This document shows, piece by piece, positions 36,924-55,288 of a stretch of DNA of 64,000 bases. Positions within the stretch are counted from its first letter, which is position 1, and every line of letters begins with the position of its first letter. The translations under genes and the position numbers were made by a program. Under the pieces are notes generated by a model. That model was given only the letters and a program-made list of their open reading frames with translations. It did not search any database and was not told where the DNA came from. This stretch comes from Neospora caninum Liverpool (lineage: Eukaryota; Apicomplexa; Conoidasida; Eucoccidiorida; Sarcocystidae), in assembly GCF_000208865.1 (NCBI RefSeq), contig NC_018394.1:331635-395634 (forward strand), given 5' to 3'.

Positions 36924-38105
36924 ATGGGGAAACTGTCGAAAGACAGAAGAGACATCTACTATCGGCGAGCGAAGGAAGAAGGCTACCGCGCCCGCTCCGC
37001 CTACAAGCTTCTCCAACTCGACGACGAACTCCACTTCCTCTCTCCTCCGTCTTTGTCCCGTAGTCACAGAGAGGGAAGAAACAAGCAAAGAAAAGAAGCG
37101 GGCGACTGGGCAGACGCCAGAGGGGAAACCGACACAGATCCTCGAAACGGAGACGCCGAACGCGAGGCGCCCTCCAGCAGGGAGGAGCGAAGCGGCGATC
37201 TCTCTGGCGTCGACCTCAGCAGCGAAGCAGAAAGCGAAGAAGGAGATGAAGACGAGGATGTGTATCCAGTCAGAGCCGTCGATCTTTGCGCGGCGCCCGG
37301 GAGCTGGTCACAGGTTCTTCGTCGTCGTTTGTGGGAAAATTACCGTCGAAAGCTCTCCCGCTACGAAAAGCGAACTTCGCGCTTGGCGTCGCAAACGGCT
37401 TGCGACGGAACTCAGCCCTCGTCGCCTTCTTCTGTCGCGGAGTCTCTGTCTCCTCCGGCACCGCCGTTGATCGTGGCGGTGGACCTCCAGGAGCTGGCGC
37501 CCATCCCGGGTGTCTATACACTGCAGGCAGACATCACGCACGAGTCGACGGTGAAGGCCATTCTGGATTTTTTCGCGCAGCAGCCTGCAGACCTTGTCAT
37601 CTGCGACGGCGCGCCGGACGTGACGGGCATGCACGACATTGACGAATTCATTCAGGCGCAGCTGCTGTTTGCGGCGCTCAAAGTTGCGTGCAAAGTGCTG
37701 AAGCCTGGCGGCGTCTTTGTCTGCAAGACGTTCCGCGGCGAGCAGATTCCTCTGGTGTACCTACAGCTCAAGACGCTCTTCGACGCGGTGCGCTGCTGCA
37801 AACCTGCGGCCAGTCGCAACAGTAGCATCGAAGCCTTTCTCGTGTGCAGAGGTTTCCGCCCCGTCCCCGGAGGCCTCGAGGACGAACCGGCGATCTCTGT
37901 CGATGTGTCGCTTGGCGACGCCTCCGAAGAAGAACGCGACGTTCAGGGCTGCTTGATTCCCTTCCTGTCCTGTGGAGACCTCGCCGGCTACGACGCAGAT
38001 AGGAACTACCCGGTCGACGAAAACCACGTCTTTCTCCCGCCCACGCAACCTCCAGTCCATCCGCCGTACGAACAGGCTCTCCAGCTGAAGCGCGGAACAG
38101 CCTGA
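36924..38105 (+). CDS. TRM7: TRM7/FTSJ1-type tRNA 2'-O-ribose methyltransferase
   Basis: A single-exon protein of 393 residues. It starts MGKLSKDRRDIYYRRAKEEG, closely matching the TRM7/FTSJ1 start. The RrmJ/FtsJ catalytic tetrad is visible as K28 (SAYKLL), D228 (VICDGAPDVTG), K268 (VFVCKTF) and E303 (SSIEAF). The SAM site VRAVDLCAAPGSWSQVL is at residues 116-132 and IVAVDLQELAPIPGV at 183-197. TRM7 methylates the ribose of anticodon-loop positions 32 and 34 in some cytosolic tRNAs. Compared with human FTSJ1, two hydrophilic insertions interrupt the fold: an acidic one at about residues 36-114, between K28 and the SAM motif, and one at about 136-180. The start is fixed by the conserved N-terminus. 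It is convergent with the COPI_assoc-like gene. Mitochondrial FtsJ paralogues are less likely because of the N-terminal match. Confidence 0.95.
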   Translation: MGKLSKDRRDIYYRRAKEEGYRARSAYKLLQLDDELHFLSPPSLSRSHREGRNKQRKEAGDWADARGETDTDPRNGDAEREAPSSREERSGDLSGVDLSSEAESEEGDEDEDVYPVRAVDLCAAPGSWSQVLRRRLWENYRRKLSRYEKRTSRLASQTACDGTQPSSPSSVAESLSPPAPPLIVAVDLQELAPIPGVYTLQADITHESTVKAILDFFAQQPADLVICDGAPDVTGMHDIDEFIQAQLLFAALKVACKVLKPGGVFVCKTFRGEQIPLVYLQLKTLFDAVRCCKPAASRNSSIEAFLVCRGFRPVPGGLEDEPAISVDVSLGDASEEERDVQGCLIPFLSCGDLAGYDADRNYPVDENHVFLPPTQPPVHPPYEQALQLKRGTA

Positions 38106-39649
38106 TCGATGTCCGAAACGAGTGAAAGAACGGTGCACAGGAACATGAAATCCTGTTCTTTCGCCTGCGTCTCAAGCCTTCTCCTGTCACCTCTCTGCGT
38201 TTGCGCGTCTCTCTCTTCTGAAAAACTGCGTCTTTCTGCGCGTCAGGGCTCTTCCACTGTGTGTCATCCTGCGTGTCGTCCCTTTTTCTTCGGGTCTGGC
38301 TGTGTTTCCCGCGCGCAGGGAAAAAGCGGGACAGCCTGTGGGCGCTCTCTGGGTGTACAGACAGCAGAGGCTTTCGTGAGCTGCCTTTCTTCCCCCGAAG
38401 CAAGTTTGTGTTTTTTGTACGCAACATTTAACTACACAACGTTATGCCAAGAAGGATCCCAGATTACCCTGATTATCTTTGTTATATTAATACATGGTGT
38501 TCAATTGGTTCTATTTCCACAATAGTTATCATCTTAACTATGCTCTGCTAACACAATAGAACTTCTACAGTGATTACAAACCTCCTTTCTCCAATACCAT
38601 ATTTGGTACCTTGGCTACTTGGAGGATACTACGTATCTGATGTACCATTAAAACGATTCTTTGTATTACATTTTATATTGCCTTTTATAGGTTGTATTAT
38701 AATAGTTTTACATATCTTCTACTTACATTTAAATGGTTCAAGTAACCCTGCAGGTATAGATACCGCGCTTAAAGTTGCCTTTTATCCTCATATGTTAATG
38801 ACGGAAGCTAAATGTCTATCATACTTAATTGGATTAATCTTCTTACAAGCGGCTCAGTCTTTTCTTCTCGAAGCGGAGTCACGACCTATTTTTTTCTGCT
38901 TCTTTCGCAGCTTTCGCTGTTCAATTAGCTAGAGAGAGGACAGGTGGGGCCAGCGAGAAGAAAGCAAAGACAGCTCATGAAGCCGCTGGACAGACATGAA
39001 AAGAAAGAAGTCTGGACCTATTTGAGTGCTAGAGACGGCAACAATGAGGCGCCGCTTCCTCGACGTTCGTGAATCAGGAAACGCGAAGGGAAATGTGAAG
39101 GGTGGAAAAAGACAAGTCTTGCCGAAAGACACACGGCACACGTCTCCAGAGGGAGCAAGCATTCCCGACGCTGCGACGGGAAAATCCAAACAAAACGATT
39201 CCTGGAAAGGTCTAAAGCAACCTTTCCTCCACCCTCACGGTCTCGGATCCGTGCAGGCGTTTTTTCTCGCTCGAGTGTGACGAAACCTCGAAAAAGTGCG
39301 ACGCACTCACGGCGAGCGCCTCGTGCACGCAAAAACAAGAGAGGTCCCCTCTCCGTCGGGTGTAGTGTCACCTGAAGAGCAGTGCAGCGGGCGGGGTATC
39401 CGCCAGCTGTAGTCCTGGCATCGTTCTCGCCATATTTTCGAACCGACAGAACCGGAGAAGAGAGAAAAACTTGTAGACAAAGCCATGAGAGTGCGTCTGG
39501 ACACCCGGATTTTTCCGCGCTTTTTCGCGAAGGCAAAAGACACCAATGGGCTTGGAAAAAAGAGGCGGACCTCGGTGTACATACACCTGGAGAGAATGAT
39601 GGAGAGGCAGTGGAGAAACGAGGGCGTCGAGTTTGTCTCCCGCGGGGAG
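38106..39649. other. Convergent intergenic region carrying a mitochondrial DNA insertion
   Basis: Between the TRM7 stop and the stop of the minus-strand membrane-protein gene. Apart from the mitochondrial fragment at about 38430-38855, I see no gene. A GGTGTACATACACC element lies at 39574-39587 and a looser GGTG..CACC one at 39359-39372. Confidence 0.7.
38430..38855 (+). pseudogene. Nuclear mitochondrial insertion (NUMT) joining cox1 3' end to an internal cob segment
   Basis: Base composition drops abruptly to AT-rich with mitochondrial codon use. From 38444 the frame reads MPRRIPDYPDYLCY... for 35 codons to TAA at 38549-38551, matching the C-terminus of apicomplexan cytochrome oxidase subunit 1 (the NVMPRRIPDYPD block). 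About 20 bases later, from 38570, a second frame reads VITNLLSPIPYLVPW, GGYYVSDVPLKRFFVLHF and NPAGIDTALKVAFYPH, matching cytochrome b up to about residue FLQ, then it turns into GC-balanced nuclear sequence after 38855. Both fragments lack starts and most of the protein, so neither can be functional. Edges are placed by composition and are good to about 10-15 bases. T. gondii is known to have many such nuclear copies and a mitochondrial genome of shuffled blocks. Confidence 0.93.
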
Positions 39650-40834
39650 CTAGTGCCTCGTCGCAGCGAAGAAGGCGGTGACCTTTTCAAGGTTGTCTTT
39701 CATCGTGTCATCCTCGACCGATTTTTGAATCAAAATGCACAGGAATCCTGTCACGACCATAAAGAAGCCTGAAAGCACAACACAGTCAACGCTTCCCTGT
39801 CTGTGATTTTCTTTCCTCTCTTTGTTTTTGCCGTTATCGCCTTCCCTCTCCTCTGTCTCTCGCTCGATTTCTCTCGTTGTTCGCACTGTCCTTTCTCCTT
39901 TCTCCTCGGAGCGTCTGAGATTTCCTGCTTCGCGCAGCACCACCTCACTTCTGTGGAGAGTGCAGGCCCAGTACTATCGGCTTGGGAGAGACACAGCATG
40001 TTTTCTCTTTTCTCTCTCAGCAAGAGCAGGCCTCCTCTAAGACACACACACGCGCGATTAAAAAGAACGAGGAAACGCGCAAGGCGAGCTAAACATTTCA
40101 GTCTGGCGCGAAACAACCGGCGACCCTGGGGGAAAAGTTCGCCGACAAGAACAGAGAAAGTGAAAGAGAAGAGGCAAAAAGTGCAGCTGAAAGACGTTTA
40201 GGAGAGACGAAAAGACGAAAGGAAAAAAGAAAAGGCAACCGAGCGCATGCTTTTCGCTGGTGAAAAAACAGTTTCAAGCCGCGTCGTCTCTCTTACCGGG
40301 GACGGTGTACAAAGAGGCGACGCTGCGGAGAGCCAGACTGACCAACCCTAGAGAGAAGAAAAACAGAGCGATTTCTCGTTCACGCTTTCGTTTACGAATG
40401 CGGTTTTCGCTTCTCAGTGCGAGCGTTTGTCCACACGCTATGTGGATGCAAAGGAAGAGATGCTTCGTCCAATCTCTCAAACCGTCTCCCCGCCGCAGGA
40501 CGTCCCATCTACAGAGCACTACAGAGCGAAACCATTTGTGACGAGAACGAGCTGTATGTACACTCGAGCACTGAGAAGGCCGCGACTTGCATATAGTTTA
40601 CTGCAGCTGACACTGTTGCACGCAGCTTTTGCATATGCCGCAAAATGCCGGAAATAGAAATGCAAACGGGACAGACGTCGCCACGCTCTCGAAATCAATG
40701 CCTGCACCAGGAAACCTCTCGCCGCAAATCTGTTTTATTAATGTGGACATTCCTGCGTACCTCACTATATACAAAAAAGTTAAGTATACGCATACAAGCA
40801 TATTATACATATATAGTATATGTATGTATGTATG

Positions 40835-40866
<32 letters not shown>

Positions 40867-41701
40867 TATGAGAGCGTAAGAGACGTGGACAACTGAGAGA
40901 GGGGTAGTACCTAGGTGCATGTAGAAGAGGCCTTTGTAGACGGGACTGTCCAGGAAGACGCAATTGTCCATGAGTTTCTTCTGGAGAGTTGAAAGCTGAG
41001 CAAACTGGCCTGCCTCGCGAAGGACGACAATCAGCCCCAGACACCTGAGCAGACAAACGCATGATTTCCGGAGTGACACAGCGCCAGAAACACATCAGAC
41101 CGAAATAAGGTCGACGGAAACAGAAAGAATAGACCTGCCAAAACAGAAAAATACGTAGCTGCATGCAATGGAGAGAGAGCGAGAAAAGAGGGGCTGCCGA
41201 ATGGTGTGCCGCAGCTGTGTACATCTCTGAAGAGAAGAGGCCGCAGATCGCCACACTAATGCACAAAAAAAATCGGTACCGTGTTCATAGGTAATATACG
41301 CGGACCACGCAATTTAAATACTGTATATACAGTTGGAGACGGCAAGTACCTTCCACGCGGAAAGACACCAGGAATGCAACTCTGTAGCTATACACATACA
41401 CCTGTATAGGGACGTGTACAGCTGTATAGGTGAATATTATGCTTCTGAAAATCCGAAGAGGTGCTGTGTCTGATGTGGAAGCGTTTGACTCACGTCTGGG
41501 CAACGGTCAGGCCGTATGTGGCAGGATCAATAAGGAAGTGCATGACGTCGACTGCAGCCAGAAGGGAAATTCCCGCGTTCATCAGCCCTCCCAGAAGGCA
41601 GAGGAAACGTAGAAAGTTGGGAGCTAAAGAACGCAAAACACACAGAAGCGCCACTGAGTCAACGCCAATAAAACGTGTTTTGAGAAGTTCATCAATACAC
41701 T

Positions 41702-41732
<31 letters not shown>

Positions 41733-42853
41733 ATGCTTACTTGTGTACATGGATGTGCATGCACCCATGCGAATACAAGCCTCCGTAGAGACAGATATAT
41801 ATATATATATATATATATATAAGTTGTGTCTGTCTTGAAGTTCGGTTTGTGTCTAGACACTGTAGAAGGCGGCAGGATATCACGAAAGGGAAAAAAGTAA
41901 AAAGGTGCACCCACGCGAGAGAAACTGCCATCGACGTTTTTTCAGACTCGAAGGCTGCTTTCTCAACGTGAGAAGAGGGAGGAAAGACGCCAGAAACAGA
42001 GTCGGCGATAAATCTCGGACGGAAGCATTCAGGACGATCTCCCTCCTATCACGTGACCCTACACCGGTCGACCAGCCGTCAGTGGCGGGAGGCTGTCGCT
42101 CTCCCGTCTCTTTCAGATCTTCCAGAATTGTCGTTCCCTTGGTCTCTCTCGTGGTTGTCCCCCGAATGACAAAACAGTCGCGTGATTCTTTCGTTTTGTG
42201 TTTCCACAGAGTGTTCCCGGTGTGTCTCTCTCTGTGTGAAAAGCCGCCAAGAGAATGCCTTCCTCTCTCCCTTTCTCGCCTTCTTCCGCCTTCCCCGTGT
42301 GTGTTGTCTTCCTCGCGCTTCTCGGTCCTCTCTTCCCCCGCGCGCCCGTCGCCCCTGTTTGCCGCGCGGCCGCAGCTTTTCCGTCCTTCTCTCCTCGCGC
42401 GCGTTCCACGGGAGACTCACTGTCCTTTCGGGGTGAGACCGCGCTTCGGATGCCGAGTCTGTCGGGACCATCGTCGCAGAGGGAGGCGCGCGCCTCCACG
42501 TCAGACGTCTCAGACCGGTCGAGCGAACCTTCCAGAGAGGCCTTAATCGTCGGGGGAAGAGGCGAGACAGACGCCCGCGAGATGACCCATTTCGGACGCG
42601 GAGAGCCTTCAGCTGAAACTGCAGTGCGCACAGCTGGAAGGACCGTAGCTCTTCGCGGCTGCGCGTGCGCCTGTTCACTGTCCGCGAAGATGCGCGGAAG
42701 GATGTTAGGCGTCCCCGACACGCTCGCACTCCGCGGTTGAGCGCAGCGGACAACTGAAAAGGACGAAGGCGGCGAAGCGGCCAGATACGCAAGGTGATTG
42801 TGAGCTGCAGTCGAGGCAAGGACCGGCTGGCGATTGCTCTCAGGCGCCGCCAT
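39650..42853 (-). CDS. Multi-pass membrane protein, COPI_assoc/TVP15-like
   Basis: Five exons in order, 42421-42853, 41494-41623, 40911-41044, 40297-40347, 39650-39768, sum to 867 bases, 288 residues. Every junction agrees in phase (1, 2, 1, 1). Residues 1-144 are a soluble Ser/Arg-rich head. The rest contains about four hydrophobic helices: FLRFLCLLGGLMNAGISLLAA, LGLIVVLRE, GLFYMHLG with LVSLALRSVASLY, and FFMVVTGFLCILI, then a charged tail DDTMKDNLEKVTAFF. The order (helix, helix with a Glu, FL..S.VYKGLFYMHLG, two helices) resembles the COPI-associated/TVP15 family of Golgi vesicle membrane proteins (FLxSRxGRGLFYIFLG in the family). That assignment is inference from pattern; the gene model is firmer. 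The alternative is a lineage-specific four-helix membrane protein. Confidence 0.8.
41706..41821. repeat. Paired (AT)n microsatellites in an intron
   Basis: Two (AT)n runs, about 41706-41731 and 41797-41821, in the first intron of the COPI_assoc-like gene. A GTGTCTAGACAC palindrome lies just right of them at 41850-41861. Confidence 0.85.
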
Positions 42854-44859
42854 CGTTAAAGAGGGGAGGAAGAAAGAGGGGAGGAAGAGAAGAAAAAGAG
42901 AGGAAGAGATGAGGAGACGAGGAGAAGAAGGCCTGCAAGTGAGAAGACAGAGACGGACCGCGTCACAGAGAAAGACGATCGGGTGAAAAGAAAAATGAAG
43001 AGACAAGAGGGAGGACAGAGGAGAGGGGAGGGGAACGGGGGGAGAAGTGTGGCGTGTGCTGACTTCGAGAGACCTTCAGAAACGACGCGCAGGAGCTGAA
43101 GGCAAGGGCGAGCGGGAGAAGAAAAAGAAAACGGATACGAGCAGCGGACAGTGCCGGCGATCGCAGAGAGAATGACCAAGGAAAGGTCGGAAGCGGAGAC
43201 CAGAGCCGTGGACTGCGCGATGTAGAGAGAGCGCGAAAAGACGAGCGGAAAACTCAGGCGAGAGGGGACTGGAGAGTTTCTCGTAGAACAGCAAAGCGCG
43301 TTTCGGACTCCGCTTCGCGCCAAGAAAGCCCGGAGGCTGCGAGAAGCAACGGTCGCTGGGCAAGGCTTGTTGGACACAGAGGGATAAGACCCGGACGGAG
43401 AAAACGGCAAGCAAAAGAAGAAAGGGAAGAATGGAACAGAAGAGCGAAAACGAGCTGCGAAAACGCGTGCGCTGTCAGGCGAATCGCAGAGTGACTCTGA
43501 CAGTTCACGTGGACGGCGAGCTGCGGCAGACGAGCACAAACCGGTGCCTCAGCGGTGAAAAGCGGGGTTCTCGTTTGTCTCTGGTTTCTCAGCCCAAGTT
43601 ACGCGCGCGCCTCAACGAGGAGAAAGAGGAAAACACAGACGTGTTTTTCGAGAGCAGTCAAGCCTCGAGCAAGCGCGCAAGACGAGGGAGGCCGCAAAAT
43701 CGCTCGAAATCTGACGGAAAACGCGGCAGCTGCCACGACAAGAGAACCGATTTCAGGTGTACAGACACCCGAAGGAAACGCGTCGGCTTGAGAAGGGTGC
43801 AGACTCGCAAAAAAGGCGTTTTCGGTTTCCTTTCCCGGCGCGTTCTGCGCATGTGCTCGAGGAAAGAGAAGAGCGAAAGGCGAGTCCGCGCGATTCGCCG
43901 TCCTGTCGCCAACCAGCCGGCCGAGCGTGTCCTGCAAGAAATGCGGGAGGCGGGACCCCACGGGTTCGATCGCCGTTCTGGCGTGAACTCTCGACTTTTT
44001 CCGCGGTCAAAAGGCGGGAAAACACTTGAAACGCGCGCTTCTCTTCCGCCAAAGACAGAGCCCCGGGGCTCACGAACGTGGGCAAGTCGCCGGTCGCCAG
44101 TTCCTCGTGAGTCTCGCCTCACCGACTCCGCGCATACGCAAGACACTCCGCGGGAAAAGTCGGCGGGATCGGGAACAGAGACAAACTCCTGGCGTCTTCC
44201 TCCGCCAACTCGCCCTCGACAACGACGCGATTCTGTTGAGCAGACTGGGGCCGGAAAAGAGAAACCACGCGGCAGAAATGGTCCGGCAAAGTGCAGAACT
44301 CATTTCGCCCATCGGGGCCGATCAAACGGAATAGCCACGGTGTAACGCAGGGCGCGCAAAGCTGCCACATGTGGTTTTCCTTGGCTACGAGAGAGACCGT
44401 GCTTTTCTACGACCTTCGTACATGACGCTGCCACGTTCATTGAAACGGGAACTCCTGATTCACGAGAAAGTGGAAATAGAAAGTCCCCAAGCACGTGCAA
44501 TTTCGGGTCATCGAGCCGTCGTGGATTCAAATATGCGGCGTGTCCTCATGAATATCCCACGTGGACCTACTGTGACCTGCAGTCGCTCTCAATTCTGATA
44601 TCGTAAAGCATGTAGTGTGGACGCAAATGCAACGACACACCAGCATACACAGTTACACACCTGTGCATATATATCTAGGGATCTGCGTAATTCATCCATA
44701 TATATATATATATGCCCGCACGTGCCGGAGGTCTTATAGATTTTATTTCTCTCCACAAGCACGAGAAAACCGCGGGAAACCTAGAATTTACAAATGCACA
44801 TTAAAACAGACACACATCCTTCTGTGTACATGTATCTCTATGAGAACGCATATTCGACA

Positions 44860-44917
<58 letters not shown>

Positions 44918-47900
44918 CGCCTGACGTAGAGGGATGCATGACGTTGGCGAGTCAAAGAACACCTGAATGATTTCCCGGGGCTTCCATCACCAGCCGTTTA
45001 GAATGCATAGCCTTTCCTGAGGCTTGTGCCTGCCGCGTGCGGAATCCCTCCTCCTCTCTTTGTTCGGTAGATTTCTGGATCAAAATGCGAGCAAAGACGA
45101 GGCTGGTCCGTCGGTGACAGGCTGCAGGTGGACGTCTCGTGAGAAATTGCCGGACAAAGCTGCCTCGACTCTCATTCGTGCTTTATCAGGCGTCGAAGAA
45201 CCGTAGAGCGGCAAATCAGTGTGTACCCACAACTTTTGAGCCCATGCGCCTAACTGCCATGGAGGAGCGACGAACCATTTTCAAGAAAGAGTGCAGAGGC
45301 CTCCAACACAAGACTTTACCTCTGTGCCCCTGTGTTTTCTGTTTTGAGGAAAAGGCCGAAATGACCACGGTGGAGGTGTCTGTGGGGAATCGTCGAAAGA
45401 GACACTTCGCCAACCTGCCTGACGTACACTGTGAAATGTGCGCTTCCCTGGCAAACTGTGACTCGGAGCACGGATGCCTTCTTTCCACCGGAAAGAAGAT
45501 CCTTGTCGCTCTCTTGAGGAAGCGCACGGCGTAGACAAATGCCCCCGCAGGAAGGCAGACGACAGAAAGCATGTGCCTTGTAGCCTAGACGTGCGGCTCT
45601 CAGGGATGAAGGAAATGTGTGGGGTGTTAACTGAAGAAAAACAGACGACCGCAGAGAAGAGATCGAACAGGACGATCGGAAGAAGATAAACACACGAGAA
45701 AGAAGAAAGACTGACCCCTGTGAGAGCATTCATGGGTTTGCCTACTCAGGCGGGGAGTACAGGCGCGGCGTTCGCGCGAGTACATCGCCACCGGGAAAGC
45801 CTATGCGGATCCACCTTTTTGCTGTGAGGAAAAGCTCGCAAATGCATCTTCGTTGCTGCGTGATTTGAATCGAGACATCGCAAATATCCTTTGTAAACGC
45901 AGGGAAAGCGAACAGCCCCTCGTCCCGTGGAGGGAAACGCAGACTGAATATTCGGGGGAAAAAGAGCCTCTCGCAACTTCCGTCCGAGTCGGTGGAGACC
46001 GGGAGACACCAACCGCCCTCGTCTCTCCGTCACTCGTTCTCTGTGTCGCTTGTTCTTTCTGTGTGTTTCTTGCTCTCGCGCTTTCTCTCTCTGTCTCTCT
46101 TGTTTTCTCTCCTTAGCGTTTCGTCACCCCACAGTCTTCGAGGACTCGGCGGCAGGGCGGTGATACGAAGGGACATCGGTCCCCCTCGTCCTCTCCCCTT
46201 TGTCCCCTTTCCTCCAACAGATACTTGTGCGAAACTGGGGAAACCACAGAAAGCGCGCGACTGTCATGCTGAGAGCATTCAGGAGAGTTATGTCCAGGGC
46301 ATATTTGAAAACCAACATACTGTGAGAACCACGCGTCAGAGGGAATGCCTGGACGCCTCTCTTAGTCTCCAACTCTACCTTATGAGGTATGCGCAGTTGC
46401 ATTGGTCCCAGAGAGGACCAAACAGGCAACGTGTGAAACGAACTTTGCTCCGGTTTTCCCCGATCTCAGGCGAGAAACTTCGAACGGCGTGTGGACGAGA
46501 GGCTTTCAAGAGGAAAGGCGAATAGGAAATCTTTTCTGCCTTGCTTTGCTCCGAGTTTTCCCCACTTTGTTTCCTCGGCAAAAGTGTGATAGTGCGATGT
46601 CCTCCGCGCAGCGGCTAGTATGCGACGCTCTCTGCTTTCTGTCTACACATATAAACGGCCGTGTTGGAGTTCAAGGAGTCTCGCAAAATCGAGAATCACG
46701 AGGCAGACTCAGACAGACAGAGTCTTGCATTCTCGAGCACCGCAGCATGGCAAAAAGGTTCTCAGCTGCCTTCTGACGGGGTCATGTTCATTTCGGAAGT
46801 CTCTCCTGCGGAGAAGTCTCGTCAAAACCGCGCTGCGTCCTGCCGCATGCGAATCTCGGCGAGGCGAGGCTGTAAGGACGCAAACCTTTCAACTCTGAGG
46901 AGAGACAGAGAAGAGAGGAAGCAGAGAGAAGAGGAACACAGACCGGAGAAACGCGTAAAGGAAGAAGAGGCAGATGAGAGAGAGAGGAGAGAGGGAGGAG
47001 AGAGAGACGGAAGAAAAGACAGATATTGTGGAGCGGAGAGAGGAGCGAAGGCGGCTTCGGGCCTTGGAAAGGAGGAAGGTTTTTTCTGCATGCGTAGAGA
47101 AACGAAACAGCAAAAAGCACAGTTCACGTCACCCGGCAGCAGCCTGTTTGGCAAACTGCGAGAATCAGTCGTCGATGGCGCAGGCGAGGTAGAAAGAAGA
47201 AACACCCGAAAAAGACGCAAATCTAGCTTAATAAAGCGAGGGAAAGAGCATGATTTAGTTCTTTTTCCTTGCGTGATGTGTCCCTTTTTTCTTGAGTGAA
47301 TGGTATCGGCGGTCCCTAAAGCTGATGCATGCAGCTTCTCAAGTGCAACTTTCGAGAGACAGAACGAACACCCCAAGCATTTTTCCTTGTCCCTTTGTTC
47401 TTGGTTTCTTCTTCATTCTTCTCTTCTTCTCTCCGCTTTTCCCTTGGAGACAGAACGCTGTTCTCAACCGACACAGACGATTGGAAAAGAGACTTCTGCG
47501 CTGTTCACGTTCTTTTCTGGTCTTGCTGGAGTCCGTCTCCTCTCGTTAACAAAAAGCTCTTTCCGTCGTTTCCTTTTTCTTCTCTCTTTCCGTCCTCTTC
47601 TTCTCCCTTCGGGTCAGCTGCCTTTTCCTCTTTAGCACTCTTCCCTCACTCTTACCTTTCGGCCTTTTTGTCTCTGTCTTCTTTCGCGCGTTTCGTCTTC
47701 CCTCGCCTTCCTTTCCCCGTCTTCCCTTAGTTGTCTCTCGTCTTCTCTGTCTTCTTTTGCCTTTCTCCCGTCGTCCTCCCCCCGCCACAAAACTCTCGTT
47801 TTTTCCTTCGTGCGTCCTCTCGGGCGGGCGGCCGTTTTGCGCTCCATCGTCGTGTTTCGCTCCACGTTCTTTCCAATCTCTCTTTGCCACGCGATCACCT

Positions 47901-47994
47901 CAACCGCACTCCCTTCTTTCTTTCCCTCCTTCTTTTTCTCTTCTTTCCCATTTCCCCCTCTCTTTTCCTCCCTTGTTTTCTTCCGCTCTTCAAC
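42854..47994. other. Large divergent intergenic region before PRP2
   Basis: About 5.1 kb. The left 600 bases are purine-rich on the plus strand and are probably the leader of the minus-strand gene. A 304-codon plus frame (43431-44345) is Arg/Ser-rich with no domain. The right 650 bases are pyrimidine-rich (leader of PRP2). In between I see only microsatellite and unassigned sequence. Open frames at 45139-45534 and 46661-47299 are not distinguishable from background. Confidence 0.5.
44858..44914. repeat. (AT)n microsatellite
   Basis: One of the longest uninterrupted AT runs in the window, broken once by ACAT. Confidence 0.95.
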
Positions 47995-55161
<7,167 letters not shown>

Positions 55162-55252
55162 CAAACCTGACAGACCTATTATCACGCCAACATATGTATG
55201 TACATTAAGTTCGTGTAGGTAGGTGTTGCATTTGCGCGTCTATGTACATACA

Positions 55253-55288
<36 letters not shown>

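Noticed and set aside
43431..44345. 304-codon plus-strand frame, Arg/Ser-rich
   Set aside because: No domain, no leader change, and overlapping frames on the other strand are almost as open; it fits a base-composition artefact upstream of the minus-strand gene.
46661..47299. 212-codon Arg/Glu-rich frame upstream of PRP2
   Set aside because: A purine-tract translation; the complement is equally open as Ser/Leu/Phe.
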